The notes under the pieces are model-generated. The model was not told where the DNA came from. It was given only the letters and a program-made list of their open reading frames with translations, and ran no database searches. A stretch of DNA of 26,786 nucleotides from assembly GCA_022616595.1 (NCBI GenBank), contig JAKEEL010000178.1, forward strand, positions 1-26,786. Direction: 5' to 3'. The translations under genes and the position numbers were made by a program. Origin of the DNA: Methylococcaceae bacterium (GTDB lineage: Bacteria; Pseudomonadota; Gammaproteobacteria; Methylococcales; UBA1147). Shown here in pieces: positions 7,382-15,659 of the stretch; the first letter of the stretch is position 1; each line of letters opens with the position of its first letter.

Positions 7382-9240
7382 GGCAGATCATTTTTCTTCT
7401 GGTCCTTTTCATGATCGGCGGCCGTACCTTTGCCGCGGATGCGCTGCCAACCTCGTCCGATCTTGGCCGAAGACTACAGAATTTCGGATTCAACCTGTTT
7501 CAAGACGAACTGTTGCCCGCGGACCAGGCATTCCGTTTCTTCGCCGCGGCCAAGGACGGAAACATGCTGCAGGTGAATTGGGAAATCGCCGATGGCTACT
7601 ATCTGTACCGGGAAAAATTCCGTTTCGAACTTGCCAATGCCACGGGAACCGCGCTCGATCAGATCGATATTCCTCGCGGAACCCCGAAATACGACGAAGC
7701 CTTCGGTGATGTCGAAATCTTTCATGGGCGGGTGGGATTCGATCTACCCTTGATTCGAAGCGAGGCCGGGCCTCAATCGATCAATCTGATCGCACATTTC
7801 CAGGGTTGTGCCGAGCGCGGCGTGTGCTATCCGCCGATGAAAGAAAGCATATTCCTGGAATTGCCCGCCGGTTTCGTGTCGTCACTACCGGTAGGTTCTT
7901 CCGCGGCCGCCGCCGAGCCCGAACTCTCGGAACAGGACCGGATCGCTTTCGCATTGCGGCATGACTCGCTCGCGCTGACGCTACTCGTGTTCTTCGGCTA
8001 CGGTTTGTTGCTGGCTTTCACCCCGTGCGTGTTTCCAATGATCCCGATTCTTTCGGGGATCATCGTCGGACACGGCGAATCCATCACGACCTTTCGGGCT
8101 TTCCTGCTTTCGCTGTGCTATGTACTCGCATCGGCGATCACCTATACCTCGTTCGGAGTTCTCGCGGGACTTTTCGGCAGCAGCCTGAATCTTCAAGCGC
8201 TATTTCAAACTCCCGGAATCGTCATCACGTTCAGCGCGATTTTCGTGCTGCTGGCTTGTTCGATGTTCGGCTTTTACACGCTGCAACTGCCGGCCGCGAT
8301 CCGGGCACGTTTGGCGGGGGCGGGCAATCGCAGCCAGGGTGGAACCGCGCTGGCCGCGGCCTCCATGGGAGCCATGTCGGCCTTGATCGTCGGCCCTTGT
8401 GTCGCGGCGCCCTTGGCCGGTGCATTGATGTATATCGGCCAAACCGGCGATGCGATCTTCGGTGGTCTCGCATTGTTCTTCATGGGGCTTGGCATGGGCT
8501 TTCCGCTGCTGATTATCGGAACCTCGGCCGGCAAACTGCTGCCCAAAGCAGGCCCCTGGATGAACGCGACCAAGGCGGTTTTTGGCGTGTTATTGCTCGG
8601 CGTGGCGGTCTGGATGCTGCAGCGTATTATTCCGCCGACGGTCGGTATGCTATTGTGGGCCGCGCTGCTGATCATCCCTGCGATCTATCTTCGCGCGATC
8701 GACGCCTTGCCGGAATCGGCGTCGGGTTGGGCGCGTCTGTGGAAGGGCTGCGGCATCATCTTGTTGACGGCCGGAATCCTTCTGATCGTCGGGGTCGCGT
8801 CGGGCAGTCACGATCCGTTTCGCCCTTTGAGCAAACTGGCCTTCGGGGAAAGCCGAAACGAGCAACCGTCGGTCGTTTTTACGCGCATCCACACATCGCA
8901 TGAACTGGACCGTCATCTCGACCGGGCGAGTAGCGGGGGACAATGGGTCATGCTGGATTATTACGCGGATTGGTGCATCTCGTGCCAGGAGATGGATTAC
9001 TACACCTTTTCCGATCCCCGCGTGCGGCAGGCCTTGAGCCGGATGGTGCTGGTTCAAGCCGACGTGACCCGGGACACTCCGGAAAATCAGGAGTTGCTGA
9101 AGCGCTTCGATCTGATCGGCCCCCCGGCGATTCTGTTCTTCGAACCCGGCAGCCGCGAGTATCGCGCCTACCGCATCATAGGGTATAAGGACGCAAATAG
9201 TTTTCTGGAGCACTTGCAGCAATTCCTGCCGAATGTTTAA
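7360..9240 (+). CDS. dsbD: Thiol:disulfide interchange protein DsbD
   Basis: DsbD moves electrons from cytoplasmic thioredoxin across the inner membrane to periplasmic disulfide isomerases and cytochrome c maturation. All three domains are present in 626 residues. A signal peptide (IIFLLVLFMIGGRTFAADA) is followed by the N-terminal domain with the pair Cys150/Cys156 (GCAERGVC). The transmembrane core has Cys223 (FTPCVFPMIP) and Cys347 (VGPCVAAP). The C-terminal thioredoxin domain has WCISC, with Cys539 and Cys542. I chose ATG 7360 over an in-frame TTG at 7348. The start lies inside the end of cutA, and the stop overlaps the TlpA-like gene by 8 bp, so the three are likely co-translated. Confidence 0.96.
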   Translation: MLDFKSIRQIIFLLVLFMIGGRTFAADALPTSSDLGRRLQNFGFNLFQDELLPADQAFRFFAAAKDGNMLQVNWEIADGYYLYREKFRFELANATGTALDQIDIPRGTPKYDEAFGDVEIFHGRVGFDLPLIRSEAGPQSINLIAHFQGCAERGVCYPPMKESIFLELPAGFVSSLPVGSSAAAAEPELSEQDRIAFALRHDSLALTLLVFFGYGLLLAFTPCVFPMIPILSGIIVGHGESITTFRAFLLSLCYVLASAITYTSFGVLAGLFGSSLNLQALFQTPGIVITFSAIFVLLACSMFGFYTLQLPAAIRARLAGAGNRSQGGTALAAASMGAMSALIVGPCVAAPLAGALMYIGQTGDAIFGGLALFFMGLGMGFPLLIIGTSAGKLLPKAGPWMNATKAVFGVLLLGVAVWMLQRIIPPTVGMLLWAALLIIPAIYLRAIDALPESASGWARLWKGCGIILLTAGILLIVGVASGSHDPFRPLSKLAFGESRNEQPSVVFTRIHTSHELDRHLDRASSGGQWVMLDYYADWCISCQEMDYYTFSDPRVRQALSRMVLVQADVTRDTPENQELLKRFDLIGPPAILFFEPGSREYRAYRIIGYKDANSFLEHLQQFLPNV

Positions 9241-9745
9241 AGGCGGCTTGTTCGGGACGGTTGCGCTTGCCGCGATATGCGGCGGATTCTTTGCCTATCA
9301 GGCGAGCGGCTTCGGTAAGGCCGGAATCTATCCGGAATTGCAAAGTTTTTCCCTGCCCGACACCGAGGGTAGGGAACACAACATCGCGGAATGGAAGGGC
9401 AAGGTGCTGGTGATCAATTTCTGGGCGACTTGGTGCCCGCCCTGTCTGGAAGAAATCCCTTTGTTCATGGAAATGCAGGAATCTCACGGACGCCAAGGCC
9501 TGCAGTTCATCGGCATCGCGGTCGAAGACCCCGATCCGGTGCGCGAATTTTCCGGGAAGCTCAAGATCAATTATCCGATCCTGATTGCCGGATTACCCGG
9601 CCTCGGCCTGTCGTCCGCCTTGGGCAATCCGGCCGGCGTCGTGCCTTTTTCAGTGGTTGTGAACCGGGAAGGCCGGATCGTACATCGGCATCCGGGGATC
9701 TTTGAAGCGGCACGAATCCAGGATGCGGTGATCCCCTTGCTTTGA
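9233..9745 (+). CDS. TlpA-like periplasmic thioredoxin-fold protein
   Basis: A 170-residue TlpA/ResA-type disulfide reductase. Residues 1-24 form an uncleaved anchor or signal peptide (GTVALAAICGGFFAYQA), placing the thioredoxin fold in the periplasm. The active site WATWCPPC has Cys68 and Cys71, with the usual VLVINFWATW strand before it and a cis-proline segment (GVVPFSVVV) later. The start overlaps the end of dsbD by 8 bp, so it is probably a direct electron acceptor of DsbD. This arrangement is common in gammaproteobacteria. Immediately after the stop, 9747-9759 is a short perfect inverted repeat (CCGGAA-G-TTCCGG), but no T-run follows, so I do not call a terminator. Confidence 0.92.
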   Translation: MFKGGLFGTVALAAICGGFFAYQASGFGKAGIYPELQSFSLPDTEGREHNIAEWKGKVLVINFWATWCPPCLEEIPLFMEMQESHGRQGLQFIGIAVEDPDPVREFSGKLKINYPILIAGLPGLGLSSALGNPAGVVPFSVVVNREGRIVHRHPGIFEAARIQDAVIPLL

Positions 9746-9825
9746 GCCGGAAGTTCCGGGCACTGATCCCCGGGCGCCCGAATCACGTCTAACGTGCATC
9801 GATCGTCAAGGATCTTACAACAATG

Positions 9826-9854
9826 TGGACAAAACCGCGGCGATCATGCAGAAT
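9826..9854 (+). promoter_or_regulatory. Candidate sigma-70 promoter for aroQ-accBC
   Basis: A -35-like TGGACA (5 of 6) and a -10-like CAGAAT (4 of 6) are separated by 17 bp in the 170-bp gap between the tlpA-like gene and aroQ. Transcription would start near 9861, leaving about a 55-base leader before the aroQ ATG at 9916. Judged by eye only, so support is modest. Confidence 0.35.
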
Positions 9855-9915
9855 AGCGCGCGATCGGAATGATTCCTCTGGTTTTTTTCTCACGCACCTG
9901 AAAAGCGCAGGCCAC

Positions 9916-10365
9916 ATGGCATTAATTACGGTATTGAACGGACCGAATCTGAACCTGCTCGGAACCCGCGAACCCGGATTGTACGGCAACACGACGCTGG
10001 AGGACATACGCTTCAGGCTGGAAAAGCTTAGCGCGGAAGCGGGACACGAACTGCACTTTTTTCAAAGCAATGCGGAACATGAGATCGTCGACCAAGTACA
10101 ACAGGCGGCCCGTCAGTCGGCAGGCTTCATCGTGATCAATCCGGCAGCGTTCACCCATACCAGTATCGCACTGCGCGATGCCCTGCTCGCGGCTGCCATA
10201 CCCTTCATCGAAGTGCACCTTTCGAACGTGTATGCGCGGGAATCGTTTCGCAGATTTTCCTATCTGTCCGACATTGCAGCCGGCGTAATTTGCGGGCTGG
10301 GCGCACTGGGTTACGAACTTGCCTTGCAGGCCGCCTTCCGGAAGCTGGCCGGGAAAACCCTATGA
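9916..10365 (+). CDS. aroQ: 3-dehydroquinate dehydratase, type II
   Basis: Converts 3-dehydroquinate to 3-dehydroshikimate in the shikimate pathway, in the cytoplasm as a dodecamer. The 149-residue product has the family start ITVLNGPNLNLLGTREPGLYG with the catalytic Tyr23. It also has NAEHEIVDQV, the substrate-binding INPAAFTHTSIALRDAL, the general-acid His in FIEVHLSNVYARE, and SYLSDIAAGVI. The open frame reaches further upstream, but ATG 9916 fits the family N-terminus and has AGG a few bases before it. The stop overlaps the accB start region (ATGATG), suggesting coupled translation. aroQ directly before accBC is the usual gammaproteobacterial order. Confidence 0.97.
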   Translation: MALITVLNGPNLNLLGTREPGLYGNTTLEDIRFRLEKLSAEAGHELHFFQSNAEHEIVDQVQQAARQSAGFIVINPAAFTHTSIALRDALLAAAIPFIEVHLSNVYARESFRRFSYLSDIAAGVICGLGALGYELALQAAFRKLAGKTL

Positions 10366-10811
10366 TGGATATCAGAAAAATAAAGAAGCTGATCGAAATT
10401 ATTGAAAAATCCGATATCGCAGAACTCGAAATTCACGAGGGGGAGGATTCCGTTCGAATCAACCGCTACAGCAACCGGGCGGCGCCGATTCACTATAACG
10501 GTCCGTTAACCAGCCCGCAAGCGGAACCGGGTTCAGCAAATCCATCGAAGTCGGAAGAATCGGCCGAAACGATTTCCGGGCATTTGATCAAATCACCGAT
10601 GGTCGGCACCTTCTACCTGGCTCCGTCCCCGGGCTCCAAGAACTTTGTCGAGGTCGGCTCGCGCGTGAGCGCCGGCGACACCCTGTGCATCATCGAAGCG
10701 ATGAAAATCCTGAACCAGATCGAATCGGACCAGGACGGGATCGTTCGCAAGATTCTCGTGGAGAATGGACAACCGGTGGAATACAACGAACCGCTGTTCA
10801 TTATTGAATAA
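10365..10811 (+). CDS. accB: Biotin carboxyl carrier protein of acetyl-CoA carboxylase
   Basis: Carries the biotin that is carboxylated by AccC and then donates the carboxyl group to acetyl-CoA, the first step of fatty acid synthesis. The 148-residue product begins MDIRKIKKLIEIIEK like other AccB proteins. A flexible Ser/Pro/Glu-rich linker covers roughly residues 45-72, and the C-terminal biotinyl domain follows (SPMVGTFYLAPSPGS). The biotin attachment site EAMKILNQIE has Lys114. It reads MKIL rather than the more usual MKMM, but the key Met-Lys is kept. The tandem ATGs at 10362 and 10365 both work; I chose the second because it matches the family start. The stop of aroQ overlaps this site. 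Confidence 0.96.
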   Translation: MDIRKIKKLIEIIEKSDIAELEIHEGEDSVRINRYSNRAAPIHYNGPLTSPQAEPGSANPSKSEESAETISGHLIKSPMVGTFYLAPSPGSKNFVEVGSRVSAGDTLCIIEAMKILNQIESDQDGIVRKILVENGQPVEYNEPLFIIE

Positions 10812-10861
10812 AGTCCCTGCCTGCGGTTCTTCAATCGTTTCATCGATCCATTTCCAAGCAA

Positions 10862-12202
10862 ATGCTCGACAAAATCGTTATCGCCAATCGAGGGGAGATC
10901 GCGCTGCGCATCCTGCGTGCCTGCCGGGAACTCGGTATTCATGCGGTCGCGGTCCATTCCGAGGTGGACCGCGAGTTGAAACATGTCCTTTTGGCCGACG
11001 AATCGGTCTGTATCGGACCTGCACCCTCGTCCGAAAGCTACCTGAATATGCCCGCGATTATCAGCGCGGCGGAAGTCACGGACTCGGAAGCGATTCATCC
11101 AGGGTACGGCTTTTTGGCGGAAAACGCCGATTTCGCCGAAAAGGTCAACCAGAGCGGATTCATTTTTATCGGCCCCAGGCCCGAAACCATCCGCCTGATG
11201 GGAGACAAAATATCCGCGAAACGCGCGATGCAGGCCGCGGGCATCCCGTGTGTTCCGGGCTCGGATGATCCGCTCGACAGCGACAAGCAGAAGTCGCTGA
11301 GGCTCGCGCGAGAAATCGGCTATCCGGTGATCATCAAGGCCGCGGGCGGAGGCGGGGGACGCGGCATGCGCACGGTTCATACCGAAGCCGCGCTGCTGAA
11401 TGCGATCAGCCTGACCAAGTCGGAGGCCAAGGCCGCGTTCGGCAACGATACGGTGTACATGGAGAAATTCCTCGAAAACCCGCGCCATGTCGAGTTTCAG
11501 ATCCTCGCCGATACGCATGGCAACGCGATCCATCTCGGCGAGCGGGACTGCTCGACCCAGCGCCGCCATCAAAAAGTCATCGAGGAGGCTCCGGCACCCG
11601 GTATCACGCCGGAACAACGGGAAAGAATCGGTAACCGCTGCGCCGAGGCCTGCCGGGAAATCGGTTACATCGGAGCGGGCACCTTCGAATTTCTGTATGA
11701 AAACCAGGAATTTTATTTCATCGAAATGAATACCCGAATCCAGGTCGAACACCCGGTTACCGAAATGATTTACGGAATCGATATCGTCAAGGAACAGATC
11801 CGGATCGCGGCCGGAGAACCCCTGTCGCTCTCCCAACAGGACGTTCAGATCAAGGGCCACGCGGTCGAATGCAGGATCAATGCGGAAGACCCGCAAACCT
11901 TCGTGCCCAGCCCGGGCGTGATCGAGCAGTTTCATATGCCGGGTGGCCCCGGGATCCGTGTGGAAACCCATCTCTATAATGGTTACAAGGTTCCACCCTA
12001 CTATGACTCCCTGATCGGAAAGCTGATCGCACACGGAGAAAACCGCGAAAGCGCGTTGGCCCGGCTGCAGACAGCGCTCAGTGAAATGGTCATTTCCGGA
12101 ATCAAGACCAATATTCCGCTGCATTGTGACATCCTCGCCGACGGAGAATTTCGCGCCGGCGGCCAGAACATCCATTTCCTGGAAAAGAAACTCGGTCTTT
12201 GA
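10862..12202 (+). CDS. accC: Biotin carboxylase subunit of acetyl-CoA carboxylase
   Basis: ATP-grasp enzyme that carboxylates the biotin on AccB using bicarbonate. Its 446 residues match the usual length. Visible motifs are LDKIVIANRGEIALRILRA at the N-terminus, IHPGYGFLAENADFA, the glycine-rich ATP loop AAGGGGGRGMR, HVEFQILAD, ERDCSTQRRHQKVIEEAPAP with the catalytic Lys, and EMNTRIQVEHPVTEMI. The C-terminal domain includes GHAVECRINAEDP. It lies 50 bp after accB, the normal operon partner. A long open frame on the opposite strand across this gene is a codon-bias artefact. Confidence 0.98.
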   Translation: MLDKIVIANRGEIALRILRACRELGIHAVAVHSEVDRELKHVLLADESVCIGPAPSSESYLNMPAIISAAEVTDSEAIHPGYGFLAENADFAEKVNQSGFIFIGPRPETIRLMGDKISAKRAMQAAGIPCVPGSDDPLDSDKQKSLRLAREIGYPVIIKAAGGGGGRGMRTVHTEAALLNAISLTKSEAKAAFGNDTVYMEKFLENPRHVEFQILADTHGNAIHLGERDCSTQRRHQKVIEEAPAPGITPEQRERIGNRCAEACREIGYIGAGTFEFLYENQEFYFIEMNTRIQVEHPVTEMIYGIDIVKEQIRIAAGEPLSLSQQDVQIKGHAVECRINAEDPQTFVPSPGVIEQFHMPGGPGIRVETHLYNGYKVPPYYDSLIGKLIAHGENRESALARLQTALSEMVISGIKTNIPLHCDILADGEFRAGGQNIHFLEKKLGL

Positions 12203-12254
12203 AGGGCGGAATTCACGAAGCACCGCACGGTACACGCGTCTCGCTCGAATTGTC

Positions 12255-13139
12255 ATGGTGGAATGGCATCAGATCTCGGTAGTTTCGAGCGATCAGGGCT
12301 CCGACCCGGTTGCGGAGGTACTGACGAAACTGGGCGCGGTATCCGTCACCTTCAAGGACGCTGCCGGCCAGCCTTTGTATGAGCCTCCACCCGATTCGCA
12401 CCCGTTGTGGCGCCAAACCCTGATTGTCGCGCTGTTCGAACAGCCGCTTGGTCTCGAAGCGATCCGCACAACGGTCTCCAACGCGTTGCCGGCAACCCCG
12501 CTGAGCCGCTGGAATATCGAGATTCTGGCGGATCGCGCCTGGGAGCTGGAATGGATGGATCATTTCAGGGCCATGCAATTCGGAAAGCGTTTATGGGTCT
12601 GCCCATCCCACCAAGGTCCGCCGGACCCCGAAGCCGTGAATCTGGTGCTCGATCCGGGGCTCGCCTTCGGCACCGGCACACACCCGAGCACCGCGCTGTG
12701 TCTCGAATGGCTTGCGGACCAGGATCTTGGTGGCCGGAAAGTCATCGATTATGGATGCGGGTCGGGAATTTTGGCGATCGCGTCGGTCCTGCTCGGAGCG
12801 CAGAACGCAATCGCCGTGGATATCGATCCGCAGGCCTTGACGGCCACCGCGGCCAACGCCCAAAATAACGGGGTCGGTAATCGAATCGACTGCCGATACC
12901 CCGGGGAAATCACGGGCGAAACCGCGGATATCCTCATCGCAAACATACTCGCAAGAGTCCTCGAAGAATTGGCACCGCTGCTGAACCATCTTGTGAAACC
13001 CGGAGGAAAACTGGTGCTTTCGGGGCTGCTTCGGGAGCAGGTGGAAGGAGTTCGGTATGCCTATAGGCAACATTTTACCTTCGCCGCGACCGGGATGCGT
13101 GAAAATTGGGTCAGACTGGAAGCTGTCAGAAACTCATGA
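12255..13139 (+). CDS. prmA: Ribosomal protein L11 methyltransferase
   Basis: SAM-dependent enzyme that methylates ribosomal protein L11 at several lysines. The 294-residue length fits the family. The substrate-recognition N-terminal domain (WHQISVV..., ending near WNIEILADRAWELEW) leads to the methyltransferase domain. That domain has LDPGLAFGTGTHPSTALCLEWL near 132-153, the SAM-binding VIDYGCGSGILAIAS near 163-177, and the catalytic-site segment DILIANILARVLEELAP. The frame is open further upstream, but ATG 12255 gives the expected N-terminus (MVEWHQISVV). No strong ribosome binding site is seen. It follows accC as in many gammaproteobacteria. Confidence 0.95.
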   Translation: MVEWHQISVVSSDQGSDPVAEVLTKLGAVSVTFKDAAGQPLYEPPPDSHPLWRQTLIVALFEQPLGLEAIRTTVSNALPATPLSRWNIEILADRAWELEWMDHFRAMQFGKRLWVCPSHQGPPDPEAVNLVLDPGLAFGTGTHPSTALCLEWLADQDLGGRKVIDYGCGSGILAIASVLLGAQNAIAVDIDPQALTATAANAQNNGVGNRIDCRYPGEITGETADILIANILARVLEELAPLLNHLVKPGGKLVLSGLLREQVEGVRYAYRQHFTFAATGMRENWVRLEAVRNS

Positions 13140-13242
13140 AATTCCGGAATCGGTTTGTCTATATCTGCATGACCCCGGACCGGTACGGGCCCACGCCTCC
13201 CGGCTATGCACGGCCGTCGCCGTGATCCGGACATTCTGAACC

Positions 13243-13977
13243 ATGTATACCCATTGTCCCGAATGCGGCACCGCGTTCCGGATTACGACCGGCCAGCTGC
13301 GCATGGGGCAGGGCCGGGTACAATGCGCGAAGTGCGGTACCCTGTTCGACGCGATCAGTTCCTTGTCGGATGTCGCATTCGAGGATCACTTTTCCGATTT
13401 GCGCAAACTGCCGACCCTGCCGATGGAGCAAGCCCTGCCGCCGCCGATTGACCGGCAGCCGCAGGAAAACGCCGGGATCGCGATAGCCCCGCAGCGGAAA
13501 CAACCGCGAGCGTCGTCCCCGCGAAGCGGATGGCTACCGGGAGTCGCCGCGCTGTTCGCATTGCTGATCCTGCAGTTCAGTGTTTTCGAAGGCGAGCGGC
13601 TCGCGCAAAATCCGAGCATCAGACCCTGGCTCGAAGGATTTTGCGCCTATCTGGGCTGTGTCCTGCCGGCCTATCGAGATCCCGCGGCGATCGAAATATT
13701 GGAGCGAAGCCTCGAGCCTGCCGGGCCGGACACGCTCGGGTTCCGCGCGGTGATGATTAATGGAAGTCGATTTCAACAAGCTTTTCCGCGCCTCAGGCTG
13801 GACTTGATCAAGCTCAATGGCGAACCCTTGGCGCGGCGGATCTTTTTTGCCGATGAGTACTTTTCGGACGAGGCTTCCCTGCAAAATCTGATGGCCGTCG
13901 GCAAACCCTTCGAAATCAGGTTACGGATCGTAAAACCGGACGACGAAATCGGTGGCTACGATTTCAGTCTGATGTAA
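13243..13977 (+). CDS. Zinc-ribbon membrane protein with DUF3426 domain
   Basis: A 244-residue protein of unknown function. It begins with an MJ0042-type zinc ribbon: CPEC (Cys5, Cys8) and CAKC (Cys28, Cys31). A Pro-rich linker and one membrane helix (about 97-115, LPGVAALFALLILQFSVF) follow. The C-terminal DUF3426 domain (FRAVMINGSRFQQAFPRLRLDL, then a PFEIRLRIV-like end) should lie in the periplasm. This gene is usually found between prmA and dusB-fis, and its presence supports the gammaproteobacterial assignment. It starts at ATG 13243, about 100 bp after prmA. Confidence 0.88.
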   Translation: MYTHCPECGTAFRITTGQLRMGQGRVQCAKCGTLFDAISSLSDVAFEDHFSDLRKLPTLPMEQALPPPIDRQPQENAGIAIAPQRKQPRASSPRSGWLPGVAALFALLILQFSVFEGERLAQNPSIRPWLEGFCAYLGCVLPAYRDPAAIEILERSLEPAGPDTLGFRAVMINGSRFQQAFPRLRLDLIKLNGEPLARRIFFADEYFSDEASLQNLMAVGKPFEIRLRIVKPDDEIGGYDFSLM

Positions 13978-14000
13978 GCGCCAAACCGCCATAATCGGTC

Positions 14001-14696
14001 ATGGATAGCGATTCCACTCACGCTCTCGCACTGAGCATTATCGTGCCGGCCTTGAATGAGGCGGCCGCAATCGGTTCAACACTTGCCGGGCTTCGGAACC
14101 TCGACAGCGATGGGCTCGAAATCATCGTCGTCGATGGCGGCAGCGCCGACCGGACCGCCGAAATCGCGCGCCGATATGCCGACCAGGTGCTGATCGAATC
14201 GCGCGGCCGCGCGATTCAGATGAACCGTGGCGCGGAACAAGCCAGAGGCACCTACCTTTTGTTTCTGCACGCGGACACCCGGGTGCCGCCCGATGCCTTC
14301 GAAGTCCTGTGCCGATGCCTGCGGCGAAACTGTGTCTGGGGGCGATTTGATATTCGATTGAGCGGACCGAACGCGCCCTTCAGAGTCGTGGAATTTTGCA
14401 TCAACCTTCGGTCCCGACTCACGGGCATCGCGACCGGTGATCAGGGGATTTTTGTGAAGCGCACGATCTTCCAAACCCTCGGCGGATTCCCCGAGATTCC
14501 GATCATGGAAGATATTGCGTTGAGTAAAATACTGAAAAACATTGCCGCGCCGGTCTGTTTGAGACAAGCTCTGACCACATCGAGCCGGCGCTGGGAGCAA
14601 GACGGCATGCTTCGGACGATTCTGTTGATGTGGTCCTTGAGGCTCTTCTATTTTTTCGGTACGGATCCGCAAGAACTGGCCCGCTGGTACCGATAA
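14001..14696 (+). CDS. Family 2 glycosyltransferase, TIGR04283-type
   Basis: A 231-residue GT-A fold glycosyltransferase. Motifs in order are LSIIVPALNEAAAIGSTL at 11-28, IIVVDGGSADRTAEIA near 41-56, the metal-binding-type HADT at 90-93, and GDQGIFVKRTIFQTLGGFPE. The segments IPIMEDIALSKIL and RRWEQDGMLRTILLMWSLRL are characteristic of the TIGR04283 group. That group was named for arsenosugar synthesis from gene neighbourhoods. No arsenic methylase or arsenosugar gene is visible in this window, so the acceptor and sugar are unknown. It starts 23 bp after the DUF3426 gene and ends 3 bp before the sterol-desaturase gene, so the two are probably an operon. Confidence 0.87.
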   Translation: MDSDSTHALALSIIVPALNEAAAIGSTLAGLRNLDSDGLEIIVVDGGSADRTAEIARRYADQVLIESRGRAIQMNRGAEQARGTYLLFLHADTRVPPDAFEVLCRCLRRNCVWGRFDIRLSGPNAPFRVVEFCINLRSRLTGIATGDQGIFVKRTIFQTLGGFPEIPIMEDIALSKILKNIAAPVCLRQALTTSSRRWEQDGMLRTILLMWSLRLFYFFGTDPQELARWYR

Positions 14697-14699
14697 TCC

Positions 14700-15533
14700 A
14701 TGGAATCGATGATTCGCTTCGGGTTTTTTCTGAGTGTCCTGGTTCTGATGCTGGGCTGGGAAAAAATTCGTCCCTTTCGTCGATTCCGCCAGCAAAGGTC
14801 CGAACGCTTTTTCATCAATCTCGGCATGATGACGCTGAATTTTGTCGTGGTGCGCCTCCTGGCCGGCGGAGGCGCTTTGGTCGCGGCGAAATACGCGGCA
14901 CGCCACGATCTGGGTCTGTTCCATCAACTCGATCTGCCTTCCGGATTCGAGATCGCCGCAGGGCTCTTGGTTCTGGACTTCGCGATTTATGTTCAGCATC
15001 GGCTGCTGCACGCGGTGCCGCTGTTCTGGCGCTTCCATAAAGTCCATCATTGCGATCCGGGTTTTGATAGCACCACGGCGGTGCGCTTTCACGCGGTCGA
15101 AATCCTGTTTTCGATGTACTACAAAATGGTCTTGGTACTGGCGTTGGGCGTTTCGCCCGCGACCGTCGTGGTCTTCGAAATCATTCTGAATGCATGCTCG
15201 CTTTTCAATCATGGCAACGTGCGGATGCCCGATCCTTGGGAGAAAAGCATCCGGAAACTATTGATCACACCGGACATGCACCGCATTCACCATTCCGCGA
15301 TTCCCGAAGAAACCAACAGCAACTATGGCTTTTCAGTCCCGTGGTGGGATTGGATGTGCAAATCGTATCGAAAGGACCCGGCTTCAGGCCATGCGTCGAT
15401 GCGGATCGGGATCGTCGATCGGAACGTCCCCGATCGCCCCGGTCTTTTGGATCTGTTGACACTGCCTTTCTCTTCCGCGAAAGATTTTTCGGCTTCCGGC
15501 CCTTCAACAGCGGACAAAGAACGGGTAGAATAA
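14700..15533 (+). CDS. Sterol desaturase / fatty acid hydroxylase family protein
   Basis: A 277-residue membrane di-iron enzyme of the fatty acid hydroxylase superfamily. The eight-histidine pattern is complete: HRLLH at 100-104, HKVHH at 113-117, FNHGN at 169-173, and HRIHH at 194-198. Several hydrophobic helices (for example 8-19, 44-63 and 134-165) surround the metal site, which should face the cytoplasm. Members hydroxylate or desaturate lipids, sterols or carotenoids; the substrate here cannot be told. It begins 3 bp after the glycosyltransferase stop. Together they suggest a modified or glycosylated lipid, but that is inference. A Met at residue 4 is an alternative start. Confidence 0.88.
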   Translation: MESMIRFGFFLSVLVLMLGWEKIRPFRRFRQQRSERFFINLGMMTLNFVVVRLLAGGGALVAAKYAARHDLGLFHQLDLPSGFEIAAGLLVLDFAIYVQHRLLHAVPLFWRFHKVHHCDPGFDSTTAVRFHAVEILFSMYYKMVLVLALGVSPATVVVFEIILNACSLFNHGNVRMPDPWEKSIRKLLITPDMHRIHHSAIPEETNSNYGFSVPWWDWMCKSYRKDPASGHASMRIGIVDRNVPDRPGLLDLLTLPFSSAKDFSASGPSTADKERVE

Positions 15534-15623
15534 CTGGTCAGCGGCGCATGATCGGCTGCGACATTGACGAGAATCAATGAAGCTTTAGAACCAACCACAC
15601 CAACAAATGGAGGGGGTAACGCC

Positions 15624-15659
15624 GTGTTCGAACGAACCGAAAATGGGCTGGCCGTATGA
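15624..15659 (+). CDS. Possible 11-codon leader ORF overlapping fis start
   Basis: A GTG at 15624 follows a strong purine run (GGAGGGGG at 15609-15616) at good spacing and reads MFERTENGLAV before a TGA at 15657-15659. This stop overlaps the fis ATG by four bases (ATGA). The fis ATG itself has no good ribosome binding site, so ribosomes finishing this tiny frame may restart at fis. E. coli Fis also begins MFE, so the short frame may instead be the true fis start separated by a frameshift. Both readings are unproven. Confidence 0.4.
   Translation: MFERTENGLAV

Noticed and set aside
9745..9790. Possible intrinsic terminator after the TlpA-like gene.
   Set aside because: Short inverted repeats are present (9747-9759, and CGGGCGCCCG at 9771-9780) but no T-run follows, so the structure does not meet the usual form.
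10613..12256. A 547-codon open frame on the minus strand opposite accB-accC.
   Set aside because: It mirrors strongly conserved accB and accC on the other strand, and has no recognisable motif or ribosome binding site. Such frames are common opposite GC-rich genes.
14001..14696. Arsenosugar biosynthesis cluster, suggested by the TIGR04283-type glycosyltransferase.
   Set aside because: No ArsM-like methyltransferase or ArsS-like protein lies in the window, and the radical SAM protein at 2119-3495 does not have the ArsS pattern. The family name alone is not enough.
14076..15212. A 378-codon minus-strand open frame opposite the glycosyltransferase and sterol-desaturase genes.
   Set aside because: It crosses two genes with clear family motifs on the plus strand and shows no family features of its own.
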